From positions 60,837,717-60,901,716 of the forward strand of contig OY998185.1 of the NCBI GenBank assembly GCA_963921935.1: DNA of 64,000 nucleotides. The letters run 5' to 3'. Below the pieces are notes generated by a model that saw nothing but the letters and a program-made list of their open reading frames with translations, did no database searches and was not told where the DNA came from. The number at the start of each line of letters is the position of its first letter. The stretch's first letter is position 1. Below, in pieces: positions 30,030 through 40,616 of this stretch. The translations under genes were made by a program, and so were the position numbers. The DNA is from Galeruca laticollis (taxonomy: Eukaryota > Arthropoda > Insecta > Coleoptera > Chrysomelidae).

Positions 30030-30227
30030 TTAATTAAAATTAACTTTTCTGGCTTTAGTTTGCGAAAAATCCTTAAGAATATTGTCAATATTAATATTCA
30101 TCATTTGATCAAATTCTATGCTCAACATAGTCAGATTAACACTGCTGTAACAACACACAGTAGGTAGCAAGTAATTATTTCTTTTTGAATTTGAAAACAC
30201 TACCCTGATACCGGCTAGGCAAAACAA
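30030..30227 (-). pseudogene. hAT transposase C-terminus (ZMYM1-like group)
   Basis: Minus-strand frame ending NLTMLSIEFDQMMNINID and ILKDFSQTKARKVNFN. The Leu-Ser-Ile-Glu then Phe-x-x-x-Lys-Ala-Arg-Lys arrangement is the very end of hAT transposases of the zinc-finger-MYM-like group. The upstream part is unrelated or lost, so this is a relic of an autonomous parent. Confidence 0.6.
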
Positions 30228-30954
30228 AAAATATTTATTACCTGCAGGTGGTGCGGTGGCGACTGGCGGCGCCTTTCATTCTCCAATAAAATAACAGCGC
30301 TTGGGCTTGCTTATCTTCTGATGCGCGGTAAGGCACAATACATCATAAGCAAATAAACTGATTGATATATTATGCACTTAATTTATACTGGATAATAAAT
30401 AATTTTACACATTTTCTTGTGCTCTAGCTTATTATTTATATTTTTTTATATTAGACACTTTTAGTTCTTGCCAGTTTTTTATTAACTTGTAAAGCTTTAT
30501 CGTTCACTTGAACAAAATCCCGGCATGAGACTTCTCAAGGGTGGTCCAACTCCAAGTTAATGACACACTTTGTATAACAGAGGATGATCAGACTATGAAA
30601 GTTCAGGGCGCCACCACCTTTTCAAACGTTACGAAAGAACAAGAACAAAACTACGGTGATAAAGGTGGAAACACCGTGTAAAATAATTTACTCTAAATTA
30701 AAATATTATAAAAAATTAATATTAAAAACCTTAAAAATAAAATGTGCTCAAACTTAATCAACCCGAACACGATACCCTGTGGCTCTCAGAGCCGGGTGGA
30801 TTAGAAATAAAAGAGAATATATAAAAAAATTAATTTAATTCTGCCTTAGAACGGGACGGAAAAAATACAGGATGTACTTAACTGACGGTACTCTGGTGAT
30901 TTAGATGTTTTGAAGAAATGGAAACGGTGTTTTCTATGGTGAAAGATGTCTCGG

Positions 30955-31085
30955 ACTAATGGAAGCTGTCTTCATCGGTAAAGGTGTCTTACATAAATGG
31001 AAGCTGTCTTCAACGGTAAAGGTGTCTTACATAAATGGAAGCTGTCTTCAACGGTAAAGTTGTCTTAGATAAATGAAAGCTGTTA
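30955..31085. repeat. 38-bp minisatellite, about 3.4 units
   Basis: GGAAGCTGTCTTCAACGG starts units at 30961, 30999 and 31037, with a diverged fourth (GAAAGCTG) at 31075, exactly 38 bp apart. It lies inside the non-autonomous hAT. Units differ by single bases. Confidence 0.95.
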
Positions 31086-31928
31086 CGTAGCTCTCACGTA
31101 GCTGCTGTGCTTACCTAAGAGTACACAAGAATCGGGAATATGTAGGAACTTGATCGTAATGGGGCACATTGTGTTGGTTCAGCTTTTCAGGTTTAAAAGG
31201 AAGGCAGTTATTTGAGTTTACAAAAATAAAATTTACTGAAAGCTTCCCAACATATATGTCTCCCATATTGAAACAATAAAAAGACAATTTAACTAAATTG
31301 GTAGTGTATTAATGTTCTGAAAAACTTATGAGAGCCAAAAAGTTGTAATCTGAATAAATAAGGTGCTTAAAAATATATCTGAAACCTGTAGTGTCAGTAT
31401 CCCTCATACGAATGAATATTCTATGGGTTTTAAAATGTGATTATAATGCTATTTATTATATTGAAAAAAGATATTTTGCAACATAAAAAGCTCTCAAGCG
31501 TTTGCACAAAATTAAACAATGATTTGTATTTAGTTTAAAATTAATATGTAGATATAAAAGGATTCCGTGACCACGTGCAACTGTAATTTATCTCTGAATA
31601 TGTAAAAGAACAGAAATGAAAGAAATGCAATAAAAATTATCTCAGGGATTATATCGAATGAAGCTTAGAGATTATAAAATATAAATTTCAACTTACCACA
31701 GCAAATTAAGAAAACTTTCAGAACAAGAGAAAACGTGAGTAATGTCAATTGTCTCAACGCTCAGTTTTAATTCTATGGTTGGGAGTGGCTAATGAGACGG
31801 CAAGCGGAAATTACACGGAATTTATTATATTAGATCGAAACAGGTCGATGGACATGTTACAAACTATCTCTTAATTTGGCGCTCCTAGATGCGGGCGCAC
31901 GGTTCGCACGGGCCTTCCGCCGGCCCTG

Positions 31929-32460
31929 ATACCGAGTTTCGTCCAAATAGACAATTGACCCGTTTTCTTCTCTACACTTAGTAACTTCTTCCAAGTATAT
32001 ATACCGCATATCCACTATTTTTCTTCTTTCCATGACTGTTTGACGTTTATTAATTGTTTAGAATTTGAACCCAATGTTTTAATCTAGTTTTCAATAGTTT
32101 CCTTACAGCCGGCATTTGTCAATTTATTTCTTATTATTTCAATCATAACTTTTGTAACAGTCATATATAGTAGTTTTTAATAATTTCATTACATACCCAT
32201 CTAAAGGTTTGACCAATCCGTTATCGCGTAGCTACTTGTGTTCATAAGGCCAATTCTTGGCTATTTTACGTATAGTTGTCTGTTAAATAAGATACTGCTT
32301 GCATATATTCTGTTTCTTCATCGAAACCAAACTTTTCCCGTAGATTATTATACACATTGAAACATATTTTCTGTTCTTCCAAATTTAAATGTCGTCTAAT
32401 CCTGTTTTCACTTTCAACACCATTATTTAAATTTTCGTCGTTGTTACACACAACATTGTA
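31929..32460 (-). pseudogene. DD82E-type transposase, N-terminal part, decayed
   Basis: Minus strand: 32451-32266 reads LNLEEQKICFNVYNNLREKF and GFDEETEYMQAVSYL, a helix-rich DNA-binding start. Further on (about 32060-31935) it reads YIYLEEVTKCREENGSIVYL then DETR, the first catalytic Asp. This parallels YLRNIRKARLDQKRIYYLDE at 9063-9120. Several stops lie between. The other half is at 29341-29656. Confidence 0.65.
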
Positions 32461-33181
32461 AATATTTAATTTTTAACAAAAATATAATTACTATACAGGG
32501 TGTCCCAGGAGCGAGACTCCAAAACTTGGAAATGAGTAGGTGGTTTTAAAATAATGTCAGTACCTCATATAATTTTTTTCTACGGACCTCCTTTGTTGAG
32601 TTATAGGGCTTTAAAGTTAGAAATTAAAAATACATTTTTATTCATAACGCTAAAACTATAATTTCGAACTTGATGGATTGCCAAGTACATCAATCCATTA
32701 ATTTTGTCCATACCAGTAAGTATACTAATCTTGCAGATAGTCAGGATCAGACTTGGCTTACCGGATAAAAGATCAGAACTTTTAAAGTAATAATGCAACA
32801 AGCTTTAAAATAATGTCAGTTTATTCTCCAATTATTGGATACTTACCCAAATTCCTCGGACAAACACTACACTCTTTCTTGATGTCAGCCTACCAACTAA
32901 AGAGTGAACATCTGTTGTGCTCGAAAAAATCGCCCTTTCAAAAAGATAGTTATAGTTCAGTCAAAGATGTGAAAATTCTTCTTAATAAAACGAGATAAGG
33001 TAGTGTTAATTGTCTGATGTTTTTAAATATAAATAGTTTAATATTGTTTAAAGCAATGTATTTTATTCTAAACATTAACGCTAAGTATCTTAAAAAGTAG
33101 GATGGCGCTCCATAATTGCGGGTTAAAAATAATCGTTAGAAAGTCGATAAATGTATTTAATAATTGTAAAAGAATTTTTAA
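32461..33181. other. Unassigned; terminal-repeat-like GGGTGTCCC and a split direct repeat
   Basis: At 32497 TACAGGGTGTCCCAGGAG has the look of a mariner-like terminus next to TA. AAAATAATGTCAGT occurs at about 32559 and again at 32811, 252 bp apart. A 61-codon frame at 32813-32998 (PFQKDSYSSVKDVKILLN) has no domain I recognise. Confidence 0.35.
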
Positions 33182-35794
33182 CACGTTAAGCCCCGCCATG
33201 GAAATAAAAATATAGTAATTCACAGACCGGAAAATAATTTTATTGCAAGTGGAATTAAAATTACCTAAATACATACGATTTATGAAAACTTAATTTAAAA
33301 AAATCAATTTTTGTTTAAAATAAAAACGAGACATAACATTTGTGTCTCGCGGTCTGAAGAAGAGCATATTTGTTGCTCTGACCGCGTGACACAAATGTTG
33401 TAACTCAGTGGATGGTCTGCGGACCTGTCGATTCTTGCGCTAAGGGGAGGTAGGTAGGTATTACTTATCGCATTCATTTGCAAAACTGCAAAGCGTGAAC
33501 GTGGCTGCAGAATGTATTCGTATGAAAATGAGCAAACCTACATTGCAAAATTGTGGGATGAATTTATGTCCGATGAGGATAATGAGGAGATGATTCTGAA
33601 GACGACTATGTTCCAAGTGATAACAACGAGGCTAGCAATAGTAGTAAAGAACGCCCTCCAATAAAAAAACGTAAAACTCAGAAGAAAAATATTACTTCAT
33701 TTATTAGTGAAAAAGATTTGAAAGAAGCGGGGTCCAGCAAAATAAATAAAAATGATACATCAAATATAGCTAGTGCAAAAGACAATTCAGCTGAAAAAAG
33801 TGTAGTGCAGGTAAATTTAATTTTTCGGGACTATCATGGTGAGTTTTAATTTTTTTTACTAATTTGTAGGAATTGTCTATTGAAGAAGTCATTGAAAATG
33901 TTATCAGTCACTTTGCAGTTGATTCTGATTCAGAATCAAATATGTCAAATACAAAAAATATTGACACCTCTACTACAGCATCTTGGGCACCTGTTGATGG
34001 TTCAAATCTAAAAACATTTGAATTCAACGTTTCTTCTACGGGGATAAAACATGAATATTATAATCTGTTCGATAAAAATCCTTACGATTTTTATAAAATA
34101 TTCATTACAGACGACATTTTTACAAAAATCGTTCAGCAAACTAATTTGTATGCACAGCAGAAGCTCGTACAGAAAACGCCATCCCAAAAATCAAATTCCA
34201 AATCATGGGTCGCTACTGATGCAAGAGAAATGGAATTTTTTTTTGGAATATTGATATGGATGGGACTTGTTAAAACCCCGCAACCTAGGGATTAAAAACT
34301 TTTTATTTCAAAATAATGTATGTAAAATTATGACCAGAAATCGATTTGAGCAGCTCCTATCCATGTGGCATTTCAGTGACAATGATCAGGTTCACAACGC
34401 CGAGATTGATCGTCTACATAAACTCACGCCATTATTGAAAAACCTTGTGGAAAGCTTTCAAGATGTCATAACTCCCGGTATAAACGTCTGCATTGGTGAA
34501 ACAATGGTACCATTTCGTGGCCGCTTGAAATTCAAGCAATATATAAAGAATAAGAGACATAAATTTGGTATAAAATTATACAAACTTTGTCTGCAAAATG
34601 GATACACCTATAATATCAAAGTATACTGTGGAAATGATAAAGGTGCTATAGGAAATGCATCTTTCAACGTAGTGTTTCCACTTATGGAAAATTTACTGGA
34701 TTGTGGACGAACCCTATACACCGATAATTATTATACAAGCTTTAATCTTGCCAGAGAACTAGCAAAAAGACAGACACATCTTGTGGGTACTGTAAGGTTC
34801 AATAGAAAACTGAACTGCACTGAAGTAACACAAAAAAAGTTGGGAAAAAATGAAAGTTTTGCGCGTGAAAGTGAAGATGGTATAGTAATGATAAAATGGA
34901 AAGATAAAAGAGACGTGCTTATGCCTACCACCAAGCACACAGAAGAAAGAAAAGTAGTGCGACAACGGGGAGCAGAAATTGAAAAGCCAAAAGTTGTTGT
35001 TGGTTACAATGAGTGTAAGGTTTACATATATCTTTCCGACCATATCAAATCCTACTCACATTGTCTCAGAAGAGGCACAAAATGGTACAGGAAGTTAGCA
35101 ATGGAACTAATTTTTGGTTCTGCCATGGTAAATGCGTTTATTGTTTATAAGGAAGTAACCCAAAATAAAATCTCCATCACTGACTTGAAAAAAGCAGTTG
35201 TTTTCCAATTGTTGAAAATTAGCGAAAGAACCGAAATAAATGTTGCGCCAAATGAACACAAACTAGAGGAAGATAAACGAAATAGATGTTCCGTATGTTA
35301 TTCAAACATGAAAGCTGAGATTGGAAGATTAGAAGCTCAACGAAAGTGCCCAAGAACAAAATATCGATGTCTGGCCTGCATGAAAAATTACTGTTTGGAT
35401 TGTTTTTTTACTGTGCACCATGCAAGCAAAGTATAAAATCAAGTTATTTTTTAGCGTAAATATTTCTTCAGACATCCAATTATTTTTATACTTTATTAGA
35501 AGTTTATGGTTGTTTTCGTTTACTTTTTTATACCAAATAAAACATAAGCAGATACAAAAAAACCCAATTTATTTTATATAAGTACATGAAATGAAACAAT
35601 ACTTATTTAATTTACGAGTTATTTTCAAAAATTCAAGTCAGTTTCAGAACCCGCAAGCAGCGTAGTGTTCCCCGGACCGCATAGAATTCACTCCCATATG
35701 AATATCACTATAAACGTGAACACTTGTTGGCTCACGTCTCTCGTTAGAAATTATGGCTGTGTGACCAAACGCATGGTCACGCGGGCTTAACGTG
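33182..35794 (+). mobile_element. piggyBac element 2, complete, TTAA-flanked
   Basis: The ends CACGTTAAGCCC (33182) and, reversed, CACGTTAAGCCC (35794) are inverted repeats bordered by TTAA (33178-33181 and 35795-35798). Length 2613 bp. Hairpin-forming subterminal repeats occur near both ends (about 33337-33415 and 35763-35786). It contains one transposase gene, 33512-35436. This family differs from piggyBac 1 (CCTTCATAGG ends). Confidence 0.95.
33512..35436 (+). pseudogene. piggyBac transposase 2: long open frame, two catalytic Asp lost
   Basis: Start MYSYENEQTYIAKLWDEFMS at 33512. Exon 1 ends with KSVVQ, followed by an intron (about 33811-33869) and SIEEVIENVISHFAVDS. Frame breaks at about 33585 and 34293 (PRD then stop; true continuation FLFQNNVCKIM). 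From 34267 the frame is open for 389 codons. Motif 1 reads VCIGETMVPFRGR with Gly where catalytic Asp belongs; motif 2 is intact (TLYTDNYYTSFN); motif 3 reads YIYLSDHIKSY with Tyr for the second catalytic Asp. The C-terminal zinc finger is complete (CSVC, CLACMKNYCLDCF). It cannot catalyse transposition; whether it still binds DNA is open. Confidence 0.88.
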
Positions 35795-35798
35795 TTAA

Positions 35799-36579
35799 CG
35801 ATTATTAGTTGAAATTATAATATTAAATGAATTTATCGTCAACTAAGAATTTTAAATTATTATATTGACTGGACTATGACGACGAGAATTTCAAGTTCGG
35901 ACTATATCTGTTACGTCAACTATACTTTCCTTTAAAATATTCCTCAACACTATCTTATCTGCTTCAACGATATTCAGGAGTGCATAGGCCACCTCCAAAT
36001 CACCATCCGAATGGTTACTTGAACTACTATTCACAAATTCCTCATCTCTGGAACTTCTTGCCTTACTTTCAATGGCTCGTTTTCTCACACTTTTCAATAG
36101 ATCTTTTCTGTCTTTTCTTGGATCACAATTGTTTTTGGGAGATTTTGAGATGTATTGCTTTCTATCAGATAATTTGTTTCGTTTGCTAAACGAATGGACT
36201 ATAATTTTTTTTGGAGTGTAGGTTTCGCTATATAAAAACGTGTAGGAAACTAGAAGAATAAAAAAAAGTGTATAATATTAAACGTTTATGAAGTAATACC
36301 AAATGAATTAGTCATCGTTTATAATATATCAAACCAGTTGCACTTTTTTTGCGTATATTTAAAATACGTGTTTTCAACGGAGTTGCAAAATTCAATTATT
36401 ATATTTTACGACCGAGACATGGTAGTAACAAAAATATTTTTTTCTAGGTAATTTCCTCTTTCAATAATACAAGTTGCTGTCACATTTTCTATGATTTAAA
36501 TTAAAATCACCATTTCTCTGTATGTCTTTTGTTATTAGAGTAAAACTCACACTTTACTTGATAATATATTTTTTCTCCA
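35799..36579 (-). other. Unassigned; one coding-like frame (35891-36210, minus)
   Basis: A frame of about 106 codons after a possible acceptor (ATTATAG, minus strand near 36212). It reads KRNKLSDRKQYISKSPKNN, KDRKDLLKSVRKRAIESK and an acidic/serine stretch FVNSSSSNHSDGDLEVA, ending after VDVTDIVRT. It could be a host exon or a transposon ORF end. No family recognised. Confidence 0.3.
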
Positions 36580-36630
36580 AATGACATTAAAAGCGGCCTT
36601 TTAATGACACTTGGCAGGCTTAGAAGTTGT

Positions 36631-36714
36631 ACTTTTAATGCCTAGGCAGAAAAAGTCCACTTTTACTGCCTAGGCAGAAAAAGTCCACTTTTACTGCCTA
36701 GGCAGAAAAAGTTC
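36631..36714. repeat. 28-bp tandem repeat, three units, each with palindrome GCCTAGGC
   Basis: The unit is CACTTTTACTGCCTAGGCAG plus AAAAAGTC; copies start at about 36631, 36659 and 36687, nearly identical. The core GCCTAGGC is self-complementary. Similar TTTAATGCCTNGGC words occur at the other end of the neighbouring Crypton-like element (38180-38245). Confidence 0.92.
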
Positions 36715-36848
36715 GTTGCTGGGCAACCTTCCAAGTAATAATTTAAATCAAACTGGTTATTAAAATTGACAATGACATTAAGAAAACTCAAAATGATGCT
36801 GATGATAATAAACTGGTTTTATTGCATTAAAACTACAACACAAAATTT

Positions 36849-37948
36849 TTATTTATTAGATATATTTATGCTGAATTGTGAACAATTATTTAATACAATT
36901 GAACTCTGTCCACTTCCCTCCTTTCCAGTAAAATTAACAACTTTAGTATCCACACTTGATACTCCGGAAACGCCAGAAAATATTTTATTGCCGATGTTCG
37001 ACTTATTGGCTAGCGAGTCCTCAATGAAGACTTCCATCCTCCATGTTTCTTCAACATTGTTATGTCCCCACCAGAATGCACCAGCAACGTGGCCGAAGTT
37101 CTGCGAAAGCAGTGCCCGGTATACTCTTTCGCATGGGATAGTCCCAGAAAAGTAGCAATTTATTCTGGCATTTTACCGAATTTATGAATGCCAATGAATT
37201 GATGATGTGCTTTACCGTTCGCATACTTATAGAAGACACGCCGATTATTTAAATTCGAGGGTCTGGAGGCTGCATATTTTCTGTAAACGCTTAAATATTC
37301 CGTTTCTACAAAAGATCTTGATCTTTTGGTCTTAGTATTTGGTAGCATAATTAGCAATTTGTCGCCCATATCATTTATATCATCTGTTTTCATTTGCAAA
37401 AGCTCATCACATCTACAAGCCCCAGCGACTGCAACAATAAGTACAACCTAAAATATAAATTGAAAATTAGTTCTTTAATCCATAATAGATCATTTTCAAT
37501 ATATTCCTACCTTCGTACACAAATACAGTTCATCTGGGGCATCTGATAAAAATTTCTCGATTTCTTCTCTTTGAAAAACTCGGGATTTTTTTGCATGGAA
37601 ACCGTCTGACTGGCGTTTCAAAAAACCCCGTAACTTCAGGTATTTTGCCAAATCAATGTTATTTTTTATGTACAGGGTAGCTTTCAACATCGAATAGGTA
37701 GACCATAACGTTGAAGGCTTCATTTTCTTTGAAAGATCGGAAAAATAGACAATCAGCACATGTTCAGAGAAAGATCCTATATTTTTCTTCTGTCTATATT
37801 CCATGAATCTGCTGTATATGAGTTCATATACAGTTCTTGATTTTTCTAGTAAAAGGTTAAATTCCACATCTCGCGCCTGGTCTCTTATCTCAGGTGGTGT
37901 TAATTGCATCAATTCATCCTCACTTTGCATTAAATCCATTTCTAACAT
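36849..37948 (-). pseudogene. Crypton-like tyrosine recombinase 1, catalytic Tyr deleted
   Basis: Exon 1 (37948-37511): N-terminal SAM-like core-binding domain with SKKMKPSTLWSTYSMLKATL and LRGFLKRQSDGFHAKKSRV. A 63-bp intron (37510-37448) follows. Exon 2 carries AGACRCDELLQMK (first Arg), then YTGHCFRRTSATLL (the H-x-x-R pair), then KHGGWKS. A stop interrupts MPE/IATFLG at about 37158. A deletion with a frame shift just after HGGWKS removes VAEGY, where the nucleophilic Tyr should be; the tail resumes as IEDSLANKSN. The C-end ends at 36849. Related to the copy at 48793-49785 with the intron at the same place. Confidence 0.8.
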
Positions 37949-38230
37949 GACAACTTTTCAAAATTGACAATGACAAAGTAAACAGTAAACAAACATATTC
38001 AACAAACGTCATCAGCGGTAAACATAGTAATGCAGGGCCCAGTTACCTTTGATAAAATAATTTAGTTATTTGGATATTGATAATGAAATGCAATTTAAAT
38101 ATGAAAAAGTCGATTTTGCGTGGAATTGGAACAAATTTGAAGAAAAAATTATATGTTTCACACGACAGAAAAGCAGATTTAATGCCTTGGCTGGTTTCAT
38201 ACATCAGCCTCGGCATTAAATCTTGTGCTT

Positions 38231-39644
38231 TTATGCCTAGTAAAACAAATAACTATTATATTTCCCAGCGTAACATATATACACAAATATATGTTTTATA
38301 TCAACTGATTGGGTGATGCCTTATACCACCAATTCTTTTACAACTTAACCTCTTAACTTTACAATACAATCTTCTCTTTTATAAGAACAAGGGAAGCATT
38401 ACATATAAGGATCAATCTCTAAAATCTGATCACAACAATGTCTAACTTAATTTTTGTGTTTTCTATTAATTATAACCAAAACAAAATGTATCATTTTAAA
38501 ATCTGTTTGCGTATCTTCTTTTCAATTTCGATTTTGATTACTATTAGTTGAAGAAATACACTGTCCAAATAGAACAGTAATTTGGCAACATCGTATCAAA
38601 GGCAAGTGAGGTCAGTGTTGAGAACGTCCATACACGCGGGCACGAGCCACAACTCAGGAATGTCGAGGTTGTTTTCAGGGACGGTTTCAAACTAATAAAA
38701 CGATGCCTTTTTCGACATTAAATTAAAAATGTATTCATAAACTAGTAAAAACGATGTTTTGAACTGTCTAATTATCTCTTAGATCCTTTTTTATTCGTTT
38801 TATGTGTTTATGCGTTTATTATTTATAATAAAAATAAATTAAAGAGCCATCTGAGATGCATGAAAAGATCTGTAAAACTGAACCTTCCCAGACCAAATTA
38901 TACGAAATTTCCTTTTTTCATTTTTATGATTGATAGAATTTAATTTTAGTTTAAAGATTTAAGTGCATCTGAAAATTATTTAAATCGAAAAATTGGAGAC
39001 TATAATCGTGACAATTAGTACTTAAAAACAACCCGAAAATATATAAAAAAATGTTAATTAGTTAGCTATAATATAGTGTTACTCATCTACTTTCTAATTT
39101 TTATTTATTTTTATAACTTTAACAATTCAATATAATTTTGTAATACAGAATATTTTCCACATGTTTCCCTTTTTTTCTCATGACATTTCTAATCCCTTCC
39201 TTATTGACAGTTCACCGATGATTCCCTATGTTTTTCTTCTCATTTTCCTTTATGGATCTTAACATATACTCACTACAGGATCGACTTAACAATAGTAATA
39301 TTTCTTTTTTATTGTGAATGTTGTATTTATCGTTTTCGATCCGTCCCTGGTCGTGGTGCGAAATAAAACGGGTCTTTTTTCTTCTTTTTTCAATTATTAT
39401 TCATTTTCATTCTGTGCATGATAAGTATTTGCCTTATGCCTGGCCTTTTACATAATTAGATGACCATTTTCAGTGCGCCTATTCATACAATTTGGCATTG
39501 AGAAGCCCATTATTTTCGGACGAAACAACAATATGGAATTCGTCGGAATTGTTGGCATACCTTTCTTAATAGAAGTTGTTTGTCGATATTTTACAACATT
39601 AATTTTTTTCTGCGAAGATTTATTCAAAAAAATGAAACTTATAT

Positions 39645-39646
<2 letters not shown>
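38231..39646. other. No gene recognised
   Basis: AT-rich, no domain-bearing frame. A slightly GC-richer patch at 38590-38700 has no coding signal. Possibly kibra intron background. Confidence 0.35.
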
Positions 39647-39686
<40 letters not shown>

Positions 39687-39798
39687 AATTGAAAAATATC
39701 TTATTGGGGATAGCAGCAAATGAGGAAAAGTATACTCTATTTAATTCTCCAAGCTTTCGTAAATCTTTATTTACATCATCAGGGAACTACAATAAAGG

Positions 39799-39838
<40 letters not shown>
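39647..39838. repeat. Short cassette bounded by two (TA)n tracts
   Basis: TA runs at 39647-39684 and 39800-39838 enclose about 115 bp containing a hammerhead-like motif on the minus strand. The pattern (repeat relic embedded in a TA microsatellite) recurs at 45216-45900. Confidence 0.7.
39728..39796 (-). ncRNA. Hammerhead-ribozyme-like motif in a TA-bounded repeat
   Basis: Minus strand: stem I 5' side with TTTA and TCC, core CTGATGA (39776-39782 on +), an extra T, stem II GTAAAT/ATTTAC with loop AAAG, GAAA, stem III palindrome AGCT, T, then GGA and TAAA completing stem I. Core letters match the hammerhead consensus. The extra T is the same deviation seen in the PLE copies. The sequence is otherwise unlike the PLE terminal repeat, so this is a different family. 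Confidence 0.5.
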
Positions 39839-39840
<2 letters not shown>

Positions 39841-39919
39841 AAGTGATATCCTAAGTAGAGGAGATAAACTCTTATGGACTGTCAAAATGAGTAGTAGCCC
39901 AGTTCGTTCGATTGAAAAA

Positions 39920-40616
39920 ATACATTAAATGCATTGAAAACCACTTATCGAATATGGTTTGTATCTATTGGAAGCACAGTTGGTAAAGATAATAAAATAT
40001 GGACGATAGCCTTAAATGAAGAGTCTCATAATATATTGCTGGTTATGCTACATGGATTTGCAGCTGGTTTATGTTTTTGGATTCTCAACTTTGACGAACT
40101 GTGCCTGGCCTGTGTATGCGATTGATTTATTAGGATTTGGTAGATCGTCGAGACTAAAATTTAACACCAAACTGCCAAGAATCAGAACAGCAAATGGTAG
40201 CCTCTATAGAAGAATGACGCAAACAAATGCAATTAGAAAGATTTATTATTTTAGGGCACAGCGTTGGCTTTTATTTAGCTACAAGCTATGCAATATCTTA
40301 TGCCGATAAGGTGAAACATTTAATACTTGCAAATCCTTGGGGATTCCAAGAAAACGACCAGAAAAATTGAATCTTCCACTTACTTGGAAATTATTGACCA
40401 TAGTATTCTATATCCTTACGTGGTTCAATTCATTAGCTAATATTAGAGCAACGGGACCGATGGGACCATGGGTAGATGGTAAAATTCGAAATATAGTGAC
40501 GTAGTTGACAACATCGATCTGATTACTAAATATATTTATCACTGCACTATGCAAAAGCCATCTGGAGAAGCAACTTTCCATTCAATGAAGCTTGGGTTAA
40601 AAATTCTAAATGCTTA
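39920..40616 (+). pseudogene. ABHD4/ABHD5-like alpha/beta hydrolase pseudogene
   Basis: Frames in order: ALKTTYRIWFVSIGSTVGKD, NKIWTIALNEESHNILLVM, LHGFAAGLCFWILNFDELC, then (shift at about 40085) WPVYAIDLLGFGRSSRLKF, then IILGHSVGFYLATSYAISY with the Gly-His-Ser-x-Gly nucleophile elbow, VKHLILANPWGFQEND, and later YIYHCTMQKPSGEATFHSM. These are signature stretches of ABHD4/5 (fly pummelig), lysophospholipase/coactivator enzymes of lipid metabolism. Several frameshifts and stops. No intron interrupts the matching stretches, suggesting a retrocopy, though no poly(A) or target duplication was verified. The last catalytic His region is missing after 40616. Confidence 0.82.

Larger units (their letters stand above)
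29657..31928 (-). mobile_element. hAT-superfamily element with CAGGGCCGGC ends, 2272 bp, deletion derivative
   Basis: Termini CAGGGCCGGCGAAA (29657) and, reversed, CAGGGCCGGCGGAA (31928) form short inverted repeats. Flanks ATACTGAG (29649-29656) and ATACCGAG (31929-31936) are an 8-bp duplication with one mismatch, as expected for hAT. Only a transposase C-terminus remains (30030-30227). The rest is noncoding and includes a 38-bp minisatellite. It sits inside a DD82E-type transposase gene. Confidence 0.8.
36580..38230 (-). mobile_element. Crypton-like tyrosine-recombinase element 1 (limits approximate)
   Basis: A tyrosine-recombinase gene (36849-37948) lies between two palindromes: CATTAAAAG/CCTTTTAATG at 36585-36606, and CAGATTTAATGCC..GGCATTAAATCTTG at about 38171-38225. 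Three 28-bp repeats (36631-36714) follow the left palindrome and share the TTTAATGCC theme with the right one. No inverted termini or target duplication were found, as expected for Cryptons, so the limits are inferred. Confidence 0.6.

Noticed and set aside
33337..33415. A hammerhead motif (CTGAAGAAGAGC) in piggyBac 2
   Set aside because: The hairpin closes directly (GCGGTC..GACCGC) and has no GAAA, so it is a subterminal palindrome of the transposon.
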